This document shows positions 56,275 to 64,000 of a DNA stretch of 64,000 nucleotides, one piece after another. The translations under genes were made by a program, and so were the position numbers. The notes below the pieces were generated by a model. That model was not told where the DNA came from. It worked only from the letters and a program-made list of their open reading frames with translations, and made no database searches. This DNA is from Prevotella sp. (GTDB taxonomy: Bacteria; Bacteroidota; Bacteroidia; Bacteroidales; Bacteroidaceae), in NCBI GenBank assembly GCA_017443345.1, contig JAFSNR010000024.1, positions 45,893 to 109,892 on the forward strand. The letters are read 5' to 3'. Each line of letters begins with the position of its first letter. The first letter of the stretch is position 1.

Positions 56275-58160
56275 GACGACTGCTGACGATATTTGCCTTT
56301 TCGATCTGTTGTCTTGCGCTTGATGCAAGCTCCGCAGACAGCAAGGATGCCGTTGAGGTAGCCCTTGCAAAGGTTGATGCGCAGATTGCCCATGAGCAGC
56401 AGGCTGGTAGTCTTGAGAAAGAGGGCGAAGCCCGTTGGCAGAAGATACTGACCCTGAAGAACTATTCGAAGGCGATGGAACTGATTGCTGAGGCCGATGT
56501 GCAGATGGAGTGGTTCCGTAAGAACGATCAGTGGGACAACTATTACCGTACCTGGCAGTTGAAGGCCAACAATCTGTGCTCTGAGGGCAAGCTGCAACAG
56601 GGCCTGCAGGAGACACAACGGATGCTGAACGATGCCAATGAGCGCGACAACAAGTTGGGCCGTGCGATGGCCTACAAGCAGATAGGCATCATCTACCTGA
56701 ATATGAAGCAAACGGAGCCTGCCGTCGAGGCTCTTCAGCATTATGCAGAACTGATGAAGGACGAGAGCGGTGACTTCAGTTCGCTCAGCAATATCTACTA
56801 TCGCATGAGCAAGGCCTACGACTATGACAAGGCCTACGAAAAGGAACTGGAGGTGAATGATAAGTGGATCAGTTTCCTCCACGAGAAGGTGGGCAAACAG
56901 GAGAAGCCTGAGGTGCGCGAGTGCTACAATTCCTGCTATCTGGCACGCACTTCTGCTCTCATCGGACTGAGGAAGTTCGAGGAAGCCAGTCTGGCTCTTG
57001 ATACAGCAGCCCATCATGCCCATCTGGTCAACACCTCGCTCAGCCTGCACCATCTCTATAAGATGAAAGCCCGCTACTACCTGGCAACAGGCGATGCTGG
57101 CAGGGCACTGCTTTATACTGACAGCGTCAAGCTGGTAACATCAGTAAAGGATGAGCATACAGCCGAGGTAAGAGCCTTGGCCCTGATGATGTTGGGATAT
57201 GACAAGGAAGCTGCAAGCATCTATCAGCGTCTGTTCCACGACAAGGACTCTGTCTATGGAGCTGAAGCCCGTCAGCATCTCGACGAGTTGAACACCCTGT
57301 TCCAGCTCGATGACCTCAAGAGAGAACAGCAACTCACCAAGCTCCGATATTTCATGATTGCCGTCGTCTCTATCGTATTGGCTCTTCTGGTGCTGCTGCT
57401 CTTTGGCTGGCGTACTGCCATCAGGCAGAAGAAGGTCAACGAGCAGTTGCGTATCGCCAACGAACGGGCGAATGTATCTGCGAAGATGAAGACTGAGTTT
57501 ATCCGCAACATCTCCCACGAAATACGGACACCCCTGAACATTCTGTCAGGATTCACGCAGATACTGACCACACCAGACATGGAGCTGCTGGAAGACGAGA
57601 AAAAGAATCTGAATGAACAGGTGACTGAGAATACGTATCGCATCACCCATCTGATAGATCGCATGCTTGAACTGAGCGATGCCAGTAGCGAGGTGCTGAT
57701 AGAGCGGAAGGACCATACGGATGCGCAGGCCATCGTGGCAGATGCCATTGAACATTCGAGAATCGACCTCCAGGCTCATAGGGCTGCTGTGAAGTTCGAA
57801 TTTCCTGATCCTCAGACGGCTGCCTCTGTCGCATTGCTCACCAATAAGCTCTACGCCGTGCGCGCCCTTGCACAGTTGCTGGAGAATGCCGCGAAGTTTA
57901 CGCACGAAGGCCGTGTCTCGCTCCACATGGAGTCTACGGACAGGATTGTCCGTTTCACCGTCGAAGATACGGGTATAGGTATTCCGTCAGACAAGGCGGA
58001 GCATATCTTCGGTGAGTTTGTGCAGCTCGACGAGTTTGTCGACGGTACAGGTATCGGACTGCCTCTTGCACGTTCCATCGCTCGACGGATGGGAGGTGAC
58101 TTGTGGCTCGATACCAGTTATTCACGAGGTGCACGATTTGTTTTTGAACTATTAAGATAA
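56271..58160 (+). CDS. Membrane histidine kinase with TPR sensor
   Basis: A 629-residue sensor kinase. A signal peptide (first 20 residues) leads into a periplasmic region of TPR-like helices (about 30-335), a single membrane helix (about 360-382), a coiled segment, the phospho-acceptor His416 in NISHEIRTP, and a C-terminal ATPase with QLLENAAKFT and DTGIGIP. No receiver domain or response-regulator gene is adjacent, so its partner is elsewhere. It lies between two GH92 genes in one operon: 4-base overlap upstream, 7-base gap downstream. Confidence 0.92.
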   Translation: MRRLLTIFAFSICCLALDASSADSKDAVEVALAKVDAQIAHEQQAGSLEKEGEARWQKILTLKNYSKAMELIAEADVQMEWFRKNDQWDNYYRTWQLKANNLCSEGKLQQGLQETQRMLNDANERDNKLGRAMAYKQIGIIYLNMKQTEPAVEALQHYAELMKDESGDFSSLSNIYYRMSKAYDYDKAYEKELEVNDKWISFLHEKVGKQEKPEVRECYNSCYLARTSALIGLRKFEEASLALDTAAHHAHLVNTSLSLHHLYKMKARYYLATGDAGRALLYTDSVKLVTSVKDEHTAEVRALALMMLGYDKEAASIYQRLFHDKDSVYGAEARQHLDELNTLFQLDDLKREQQLTKLRYFMIAVVSIVLALLVLLLFGWRTAIRQKKVNEQLRIANERANVSAKMKTEFIRNISHEIRTPLNILSGFTQILTTPDMELLEDEKKNLNEQVTENTYRITHLIDRMLELSDASSEVLIERKDHTDAQAIVADAIEHSRIDLQAHRAAVKFEFPDPQTAASVALLTNKLYAVRALAQLLENAAKFTHEGRVSLHMESTDRIVRFTVEDTGIGIPSDKAEHIFGEFVQLDEFVDGTGIGLPLARSIARRMGGDLWLDTSYSRGARFVFELLR

Positions 58161-58167
58161 GAGATAT

Positions 58168-61100
58168 ATGGAAAAGAGAAGTTTAGATATGGTATTAAGA
58201 CGACTTGCGATCGTTTTACCCTTTTACCTTTTTACCTTTTTACCTTTACACGCTCAGTATGAGAAGATGGGTGGCGTGTATTATGCCTATCCCGTGACGG
58301 AGACTGTATTAGCCTCTGCCCCAGAGGGTTTCGAACCGATCTATATTTCCCATTATGGGCGTCATGGTTCCCGTTGGGTGACCAGTGACAAGCGATATAT
58401 CTGGGTGAACCAGCAGTTTGAGGATCAGAAGAATCTGACGAAGCTGGGCAAGAGTTTACGCAAACGCCTTCAGAAAGTGTGGAAGAATGCTCAGGGTAAT
58501 GGTGGCAAGCTGACACCACTAGGTGGCAGACAGCATCGCGGCATCGCCCATAGGATGTATCAGAACTTACCCCAGCTCTTCACTGCTGAGGCCCGTCTGA
58601 CAGCTCATAGTAGCGTTGTGGGGCGTTGCAAGAGCAGTATGGAGAACTTCGTGTCGGAATTGAAATCGCTGAATCCATCGATACAGATCGACCCTGTTAC
58701 CCGTGAGGAGGACATGGATTGGATTGCTTACACCTCGCCAGAGCAAAAGGCTTTGGAGCAGCGTACGAATGTGCCGTTGAAGATCTCCCCTGAGCGGTTT
58801 GTCAAGGCACTCTTTATAGATCCTTCGAAGGTGGAGGATCCCACCAAACTGCTCTTGGAACTGCATACGATTGCTTCAGATATGCAGGATGTCGAGCTGG
58901 ACATCTCGCTCTATGATCTCTATACGATGGAAGAGATGGAAGCCGTCTATGCCAAGAACAACGAGGGTATGACCACCATTCATGGCGACGTGATTCAGAA
59001 TGAAGGCATCCCAGCCCGTAGTGCCATCTCCTTGTGGCAACGGATCGAGGCAGATGCCGATGCTGCCATTGCCCGTGGTGGTGTGGGGGCAGACTTGCGC
59101 TTTGGGCACGACTCGAATCTCTTCCGACTGATGAACCTGATGCAGATTGCCCCAAAGGATATGCCTATGGACGAGCTCCTGCCTATGGCAGCTAATCTTC
59201 AGATGATTTTCTATAGGAATGCACAGGGTGATGTCATTGTGCAATTACTGCATAACGAACAGTCTATGGGCTTTAAAAACTGGAAGGAACTGAAGCAGCA
59301 GGTGAGCACTCGTATTCACGAACTCGAGCACCTGCGACAGCTCTGTGCCCTGAATACGATGGTGGGAACGGCTCCTGCCAATACCAAGACGGCAGGACTC
59401 TTTGGTAAAGGTTCTGAGGAACATGGCCAGACGTTGCCAGCCGTTTTGGCTCCCAATGGACAGAACTTCTGGACACCTCAGACACAAGATACGGAGAAGA
59501 AGTGCATTGCACCTTATTATTATACAGACTCGCTGCTACAGGGTTTCCGCAACAGTCATTGGATTGTGGGTGGTTGTACGCAGGACTATGGCTCGTTTAC
59601 CCTCGCTGCACTTGGTGGCCAACTGCGTCTGAGACCAGCAGAACGGGCTACGCCATTCTCGCATGCAGAAGAGATCTCGCATCCTCATTACTATGCTGTC
59701 CGTCTGCCTCAGGAGCATCTGAAGGTGGAGATGACTGGCAGCAGTCATACGGCCATTTTCCGTATCACCCCAGAGCAAGACGGTCCAGTACACATCATCC
59801 TGAACCATAACAGCGATGAGGGCGAGGGATACCTGGAGATCAACCAGCAGGATAAGACGATCTATGGCTATAATCCTGTTCATCGCATCTATCAAGGCTG
59901 GGGTGAGCATGCTGGTTTCGATGGTCATTATCTGCTCCAGGCTTACGATGAAATCGAGGATTCTGGGTGCGACAGCCTTTGTGCGTGGTTTACGTTCCGA
60001 GGTAAGGCTCATGAGCCGATAATCCTGAAGGCAGCCACCTCGTTTATCTCGAAAAGAGGTGCAGAGGACAATTTTGCCTTTGAGGCTGAGGGGCATGACT
60101 TTGACAGTATGATGGAGCAACTGGCCCAGCAATGGATGGATCGTCTGCACACCATCGACGTTGAGGATCCTGATACGGCTCGTGTGAACCAGTTCTATGG
60201 TGCTCTCTATCGCTGCAGCTTCCTGCCTCACGAGATGAGTGACGTGGATGGAACTTATCCTTCTTTTGCCAATGGTGAGCTTGCCGTGGGAAAAAGGAAG
60301 TATTATGGCGACTACTCCATGTGGGACACCTATCGCGCTGTTCATCCACTCTATAACATCATCGCTCCTCAGCAGTCGGCTGATATGATGCAGTCGTTGG
60401 TAACGATGTATGAACAGGGTGGGTGGTTGCCTATCTTTCCTTGTTGGAACTCCTACACAGCAGCCATGATTGGCGATCATTGCAGTGTTGTTCTGGCTGA
60501 TGCCTATGTGAAAGGAATTCGCGATTTCAACGTGGAAAAAGCGTATGAAGGTATGCGGAAGAATGCCTTCGAGACTCCAGCATCCTTTGAGGATTACAAG
60601 AATGGTATGGGGCGTAGGGCTTTGCCTTCGTATTTGAAGTATGGCTATATCCCCTTGGAGGATGGTGTCAAGGAAGCTTTCCATCAGGATGAGCAGACCT
60701 CGCGCACGCTGGAGTATGCCTTCGACGATTTCGCCGTGGCCCAGTTGGCAAAGACCTTGGGTAAGGATCAGGATTATCAGGAGCTGATGCGTCGCTCTGA
60801 GAACTGGCGAAACGTCATCAACCCCAAAACAGGCTATTGCGACGGACGCCATGAACCAAAGCAGATCTCTAAGAAGAAGACGGATGGCGGTAAGTTTGAG
60901 GATAACCTCGACTTCATCCATCGCAAGCCTTACATCACAGAAGGGGCTACCTGCCACTATACCTGGTATGTGCCTCAGAATGTTGAAGGGCTTGTGGAGA
61001 TGTTAGGAGGCAAGGCACAGTTCGAGGCCAAACTCGACTCGATGTTCACTGAAGGTCGCTACTGGCATGGTAATGAACCCTGTCACCAGATTGCCTATTT

Positions 61101-61410
61101 GTACGATTTCATCGGTAAACCTGAGAAGACTGCCCAGCGCGTGGCCCATATCCTCGACACAGAGTATAACGACACCCCAGGAGGCCTTTCAGGCAACGAC
61201 GATGCTGGTCAGATGTCTGCCTGGTATGTCTTCTCGTCGATGGGCTTCTATCCCGTCTGTCCTGCTACGGATCGATATATGCTCACAGCGCCCCGTTTCC
61301 AGAAGGTGACGCTGAACCTCCAGAACGACAAGAAGTTCGTCATCACACCAACATCCCTGCCAAAGGACAGAAACTACATCACCCACGGAGAAATCCTGCA
61401 AGGGAATTAG
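58168..61410 (+). CDS. Secreted histidine acid phosphatase + GH92 alpha-mannosidase fusion
   Basis: A 1080-residue secreted protein. The signal peptide (ends LHAQ) is encoded partly by an octamer repeat. Residues 35-440 are a histidine acid phosphatase (phytase/MINPP type): catalytic R65-H66-G67-S68-R69, LTPLGGRQ, and the proton-donor pair His314-Asp315. Residues 455-1080 are a GH92 domain with GNEPCH and GNDDAGQMSAW. The pair could first remove phosphate and then mannose, for example from mannose-6-phosphate glycans or phosphomannan; that is inference. Last gene of the GH92-kinase operon. A start at 58189 is possible. Confidence 0.9.
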   Translation: MEKRSLDMVLRRLAIVLPFYLFTFLPLHAQYEKMGGVYYAYPVTETVLASAPEGFEPIYISHYGRHGSRWVTSDKRYIWVNQQFEDQKNLTKLGKSLRKRLQKVWKNAQGNGGKLTPLGGRQHRGIAHRMYQNLPQLFTAEARLTAHSSVVGRCKSSMENFVSELKSLNPSIQIDPVTREEDMDWIAYTSPEQKALEQRTNVPLKISPERFVKALFIDPSKVEDPTKLLLELHTIASDMQDVELDISLYDLYTMEEMEAVYAKNNEGMTTIHGDVIQNEGIPARSAISLWQRIEADADAAIARGGVGADLRFGHDSNLFRLMNLMQIAPKDMPMDELLPMAANLQMIFYRNAQGDVIVQLLHNEQSMGFKNWKELKQQVSTRIHELEHLRQLCALNTMVGTAPANTKTAGLFGKGSEEHGQTLPAVLAPNGQNFWTPQTQDTEKKCIAPYYYTDSLLQGFRNSHWIVGGCTQDYGSFTLAALGGQLRLRPAERATPFSHAEEISHPHYYAVRLPQEHLKVEMTGSSHTAIFRITPEQDGPVHIILNHNSDEGEGYLEINQQDKTIYGYNPVHRIYQGWGEHAGFDGHYLLQAYDEIEDSGCDSLCAWFTFRGKAHEPIILKAATSFISKRGAEDNFAFEAEGHDFDSMMEQLAQQWMDRLHTIDVEDPDTARVNQFYGALYRCSFLPHEMSDVDGTYPSFANGELAVGKRKYYGDYSMWDTYRAVHPLYNIIAPQQSADMMQSLVTMYEQGGWLPIFPCWNSYTAAMIGDHCSVVLADAYVKGIRDFNVEKAYEGMRKNAFETPASFEDYKNGMGRRALPSYLKYGYIPLEDGVKEAFHQDEQTSRTLEYAFDDFAVAQLAKTLGKDQDYQELMRRSENWRNVINPKTGYCDGRHEPKQISKKKTDGGKFEDNLDFIHRKPYITEGATCHYTWYVPQNVEGLVEMLGGKAQFEAKLDSMFTEGRYWHGNEPCHQIAYLYDFIGKPEKTAQRVAHILDTEYNDTPGGLSGNDDAGQMSAWYVFSSMGFYPVCPATDRYMLTAPRFQKVTLNLQNDKKFVITPTSLPKDRNYITHGEILQGN
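58214..58245. repeat. Octanucleotide repeat in a signal-peptide region
   Basis: TTTTACCT in four tandem units (the first is TTTTACCC), encoding the hydrophobic core of the signal peptide. A change of one unit shifts the frame near codon 25. Confidence 0.88.
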
Positions 61411-61437
61411 GGTGTTTTGATATGGAAATCGTAAAAT

Positions 61438-61472
61438 GTTACGGAGAAAACCAAAATTCTCCGTAACTTTTT
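61438..61472 (+). terminator. Intrinsic terminator after the phosphatase-GH92 gene
   Basis: GTTACGGAGAA (61438-61448) pairs perfectly with TTCTCCGTAAC (61457-61467), followed by five T's. Confidence 0.85.
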
Positions 61473-61505
61473 ACATAAATTCTTGATGGTTTAAGAGAAA
61501 AATAC

Positions 61506-61514
61506 TATCTTTGC
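61506..61514 (+). promoter_or_regulatory. -7 box of the AbiEi gene
   Basis: TATCTTTGC, ending 22 bases before the ATG at 61537. Confidence 0.65.
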
Positions 61515-61536
61515 ACCGTCGAATTATTGGTCGTGT

Positions 61537-62124
61537 ATGAAAAAGACGGCAAAGGTGGTTGAATCCATACAAGACAAAGGCGGCTTCATCAGGACAGATG
61601 AAGTTACAGGCCGTGCTGAGTATGAGCATATCAGAAAGGCTATAGAAGATGGCACGCTTGTAAGGCTGCGTCAAGGGGTATATGCCGATCAATTGGCTTT
61701 GGCAAATACCATGATTGATGTCGAGAAGATTGTGCCAGGCGGTGTCGTATGTCTATATTCAGCATGGTTTCATTATCAACTCTCAACACAAATTCCAAGT
61801 GGTCATTGTATTGCAATTGATGCCAAGCGAAAGGTGACAATCCCAGAATATCCACCTATTAACTTGTACTATTGGAAGAAGGAATACTTGGCTATAGGTG
61901 TAAAGGAAATGGAAATATGCGGATATCGGGTTAAGATAACTGACGTGGAGAGAAGTGTATGCGATGCAGTGAAATATCGCAATAAAATAGGGTTGGATGT
62001 TTGCTCTGAGATTATCAATGAATACTTGAAGCGTATGGATCGGAATATTTCCCGTCTTTGTGAATATGCCAAGCAATTGAGGGTGTACAACACCTTGTCG
62101 AAGTATCTTGAAGTAGTATTGTAA
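61537..62124 (+). CDS. AbiEi-type antitoxin
   Basis: A 195-residue protein of the AbiEi antitoxin family (type IV toxin-antitoxin, phage defence). An N-terminal winged helix (about 5-55, GGFIRTDEVTGR and RLRQGVYA) would bind its own promoter; the rest is the AbiEi C-terminal region (VERSVCDAVKYRNKIGLD). The partner gene begins one base after the stop but is broken. Intact systems have a nucleotidyltransferase toxin AbiEii that the antitoxin neutralises. Confidence 0.85.
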   Translation: MKKTAKVVESIQDKGGFIRTDEVTGRAEYEHIRKAIEDGTLVRLRQGVYADQLALANTMIDVEKIVPGGVVCLYSAWFHYQLSTQIPSGHCIAIDAKRKVTIPEYPPINLYYWKKEYLAIGVKEMEICGYRVKITDVERSVCDAVKYRNKIGLDVCSEIINEYLKRMDRNISRLCEYAKQLRVYNTLSKYLEVVL

Positions 62125-62125
62125 A

Positions 62126-62418
62126 ATGAGTAACGGTATAGGAAGATCAGTCAGGGAGAGGCTCCTGAATATCTCGAAAACATATGGTGAGAAGAACGGC
62201 TTTATGAAGTTGTTGGTTCGCTATTTGCATGAACGATTGATTATCCTGTTTTTCTCGATACCACTCCGCCTATTAGCATCAAGGCTTATTCGTTGGAAAC
62301 CGTAGTGGCTGAGAAGTTCCATGCGATGGTGGAAAAGGATACAGAGAATAGTCGAATGAAGGATTTCTTCGATTGCTATCAGATACTAATCCAAAATCGC
62401 TTAGGAAAGTATGTCTAA
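62126..62418 (+). pseudogene. Broken AbiEii nucleotidyltransferase toxin
   Basis: From the ATG at 62126 the frame gives a normal AbiEii start (RSVRERLLNISKTYGEKNGF...YLHERL), then shifts. From about 62235 another frame gives the AbiEii C-terminal part (SIKAYSLETVVAEKFHAMV and NSRMKDFFD). The nucleotidyltransferase core that should lie between (about 100 or more residues) is missing. The locus is 293 bases; intact toxins are about 250-300 residues. The toxin is therefore inactive by deletion with a frame change. Confidence 0.8.
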
Positions 62419-62428
62419 GCGATTTTGG
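62391..62428. terminator. Long hairpin between converging genes
   Basis: CCAAAATCGCTTAG (62391-62404) pairs perfectly with 62415-62428 around a 10-base loop. There is no clear T-run, but its position between the AbiEii remnant and the convergent DUF3987 gene suits a terminator. It overlaps the remnant's stop codon. Confidence 0.6.
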
Positions 62429-62443
62429 AAATGGTACATTAGA

Positions 62444-63859
62444 CTATGTCAGCTCTGAATAGATTTTCTTGTACAGTCCTGTTTCTATGCGGTCGATGTA
62501 GTGCTCATCATGCCAGCGTTCAATCATCTTCTCCGCATTGCGTTTCTTAACTCCACAGTATTGCTGAACCATGTCAATGTCAAAAACCTCGGGAAGTCGG
62601 CGATAACGGATTCTGGCCTGTTCCGTATGGCGCTTTAAAGGAGGAGCCTCTTCGTCCTTTACCTTCTTGAAATAATCTTCCAAAAGGGGACCAAAGAAAT
62701 AGTACTGACACATAAACTGGATATCCATGACGAGTTGGCAAAGCCGCTCGTCTGTCTCATCGATGCTCAGTGTACCATTTTCCTGCCATTCATGCCAATG
62801 ACGCATCAGGATGAATGGCATGCTCACATTAATACCATAATAGGGCACACGCTTGCACATCAGCTCAGCCTCCTCCGAATCGTCTTCAGCTGCATCTGCC
62901 ATACGTCCTTTAGTCCAGTTATAGGTGTAAAGTACCAGCCTTCTGATAGGAAGTTCACCATGCACTTTATCGAGTTTTTCAGCCCATTCAAGCAGTGTCT
63001 GCTCTTCTGGAATTAGCTCATCCTTGATATTATTGGGATCGAAGTCCTCTAAAGGCATCATCTCATAGTGAGTACTCGGCATAGGGATGGCTGCTATACG
63101 CGTAGAATGGCCACTGCCGATATTCTTGGCATTTACCTTATTGTTCAAAGCCAATGGCGTTCCTGTATAGATGTAATTCCAGTAAACTCTAAACTCACCG
63201 ACAGGGGAGTCGTACTTCATAAAGAACTCACCGTCTTTCTCATTGTGGAAAGACTTCAGCTCCATGTAGGTCTTGTCTTTCCAGTGATCACGCTGCTGAG
63301 TAGTGACGTTGTCAAGCTCAGAGTCGAAGGAGAGCATGTGTAGGTTCATATCCTGACCATCAACATTGACAACAGCATTCATCATGTCTTCGATGAAAAC
63401 ACTGTTTGCAGTACGGGCAGGATGGCTGCGTATCATGAATTGGGGTTTATCAGGCCCTTTTCCCTTTTTTCCGCCATCCTCCCACCTTTTCAATCTGCGT
63501 TTGTAGTTGTTCCACAACTGAACGGCTTCCTTCGTCTCTCTTTCGATAGGGATAGAGATCACTTGATAAAGCCTCTCCGCAAATGACTTGCCCGTAGCTG
63601 GATGTCCGATAACGTAGATGCCATAGTTCAGCCGTCGCTCATAGTTAGCACGATGATAAAAGTGGTAATGGGTACGTGTCATCAGCGTGCCAAAGAGAGC
63701 CCCTCCCACGAAGAGTGCAGCAGGATAGGCAGAAGGCTGAAGCCCATGACATACTTCACGCAGACAGGGGAAGTCCCCCATCAACTTTTCAATTTCCATA
63801 CCAGCCATTTCGAGTCTCTGCTCCATGAGCTGGTTTCTTGTTAGTTCTTTTCTTTCCAA
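62444..63859 (-). CDS. DUF3987-type ATPase of mobile elements
   Basis: A 471-residue cytoplasmic protein with a P-loop-like GHPATGKSF near residue 107 and LSFDSELD near 195, the pattern of DUF3987 proteins found with primase-like domains in Bacteroidetes integrative elements. The usual N-terminal BT4734-type/primase part is absent, so it is a short form. The C-terminal 60 residues (DIDMVQQYCGVKKRNAEKMIERW) look like a winged helix. Its role in replication or transfer is not established. Its promoter is at 63884-63916. Confidence 0.75.
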   Translation of the reverse strand: MERKELTRNQLMEQRLEMAGMEIEKLMGDFPCLREVCHGLQPSAYPAALFVGGALFGTLMTRTHYHFYHRANYERRLNYGIYVIGHPATGKSFAERLYQVISIPIERETKEAVQLWNNYKRRLKRWEDGGKKGKGPDKPQFMIRSHPARTANSVFIEDMMNAVVNVDGQDMNLHMLSFDSELDNVTTQQRDHWKDKTYMELKSFHNEKDGEFFMKYDSPVGEFRVYWNYIYTGTPLALNNKVNAKNIGSGHSTRIAAIPMPSTHYEMMPLEDFDPNNIKDELIPEEQTLLEWAEKLDKVHGELPIRRLVLYTYNWTKGRMADAAEDDSEEAELMCKRVPYYGINVSMPFILMRHWHEWQENGTLSIDETDERLCQLVMDIQFMCQYYFFGPLLEDYFKKVKDEEAPPLKRHTEQARIRYRRLPEVFDIDMVQQYCGVKKRNAEKMIERWHDEHYIDRIETGLYKKIYSELT

Positions 63860-63883
63860 TTTACTTAATTTTTTAATTTACCT

Positions 63884-63916
63884 GCAAAGTTACGGAAAAA
63901 ATTTGAATCTTGCAAA
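63884..63916 (-). promoter_or_regulatory. Promoter of the DUF3987 gene
   Basis: -7 box TAACTTTGC (minus, 63884-63892) and -33 TTTG (63913-63916) with a 20-base spacer. The remaining 84 bases to the window end are AT-rich; nothing else is seen there. Confidence 0.7.
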
Positions 63917-64000
63917 TTATTTAGTGACAAAACGTCAATACGACACGAATTAGCAATGATTTTACCATAATTTCTTTAATAAATTATATATATTATATTA

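Noticed and set aside
59536-60957. 473-codon open frame on the minus strand
   Set aside because: It is opposite the GH92 half of the fusion gene and shows no family pattern or start signal.
61438-61472. Palindrome as a third operator of the Rpn/DUF3791 type
   Set aside because: It has CCAAA in the loop, but no -7 box lies 20 bases away on the minus strand, and it is followed by T's. A terminator explains it.
1-64000. tRNA or rRNA genes
   Set aside because: No cloverleaf or conserved rRNA segment was noticed in the intergenic regions, although this was a reading by eye.

Overview
The window looks like a chromosomal segment of a carbohydrate-degrading Bacteroidales bacterium, most likely Prevotellaceae (Prevotella, Segatella or Xylanibacter). 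The evidence is a SusC/SusD pair, a hybrid two-component system, many secreted GH/PL/CE enzymes, typical Bacteroidetes promoters (a TAnnTTTG box at -7, often with TTTG 19-20 bases upstream), weak ribosome binding sites, and an RG lyase ending in a short Prevotella-type C-terminal tail. The assignment rests on gene content only; no rRNA or tRNA gene was found.

Positions 1-8140 hold the start of a secreted protein cut by the left edge, an Rpn-family nuclease gene, a GltD-like flavoprotein, a GH2 beta-glucuronidase-like enzyme, a PL11 rhamnogalacturonan lyase, and a three-gene DUF3791/DUF3990 module that looks like a toxin-antitoxin locus. Positions 8140-8643 have no gene but contain a 379-bp element with 67-bp imperfect terminal inverted repeats and many small hairpins.

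Positions 8644-22994 form a rhamnogalacturonan-I locus. A tightly packed minus-strand operon encodes a small unknown secreted protein, a large GH2 with an atypical acid/base residue, a polysaccharide deacetylase, a PL4 lyase, another GH2 and an SGNH esterase. It is divergent from a hybrid two-component sensor/regulator. Three promoters (the left-edge gene, PL11 and this operon) lack a -33 box. They share one motif at the same distance from the -7 box, which suggests a single regulon controlled by that regulator.

Positions 22991-42267 mix housekeeping genes (metG, fhs) with arabinose- and xylose-polymer enzymes (GH127, two GH51, GH43), two GPH-type transporters, a 9-O-acetylesterase-like enzyme, a second deacetylase with a beta-flower repeat protein, and an orphan ECF-like sigma factor. 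Positions 42264-51491 hold a PfkB kinase and a pectin SusCD locus: GH28, SusC, SusD and a glycerophosphodiester phosphodiesterase-GH28 fusion.

Positions 51468-61410 hold an AAA ATPase, a kelch-protein remnant, queC, and a three-gene operon of GH92, TPR histidine kinase and a histidine-phosphatase-GH92 fusion. The right end carries an AbiEi antitoxin next to a broken AbiEii toxin gene, and a DUF3987-type ATPase typical of mobile elements.

The most unusual content is the pair of phosphoesterase-glycosidase fusions, the three short tandem repeats of non-triplet length inside surface-enzyme genes, the shared palindromic promoter of the Rpn and DUF3791/DUF3990 genes, and the three-promoter regulatory motif. 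Family assignments come from recognising motifs by eye; no database search was run.
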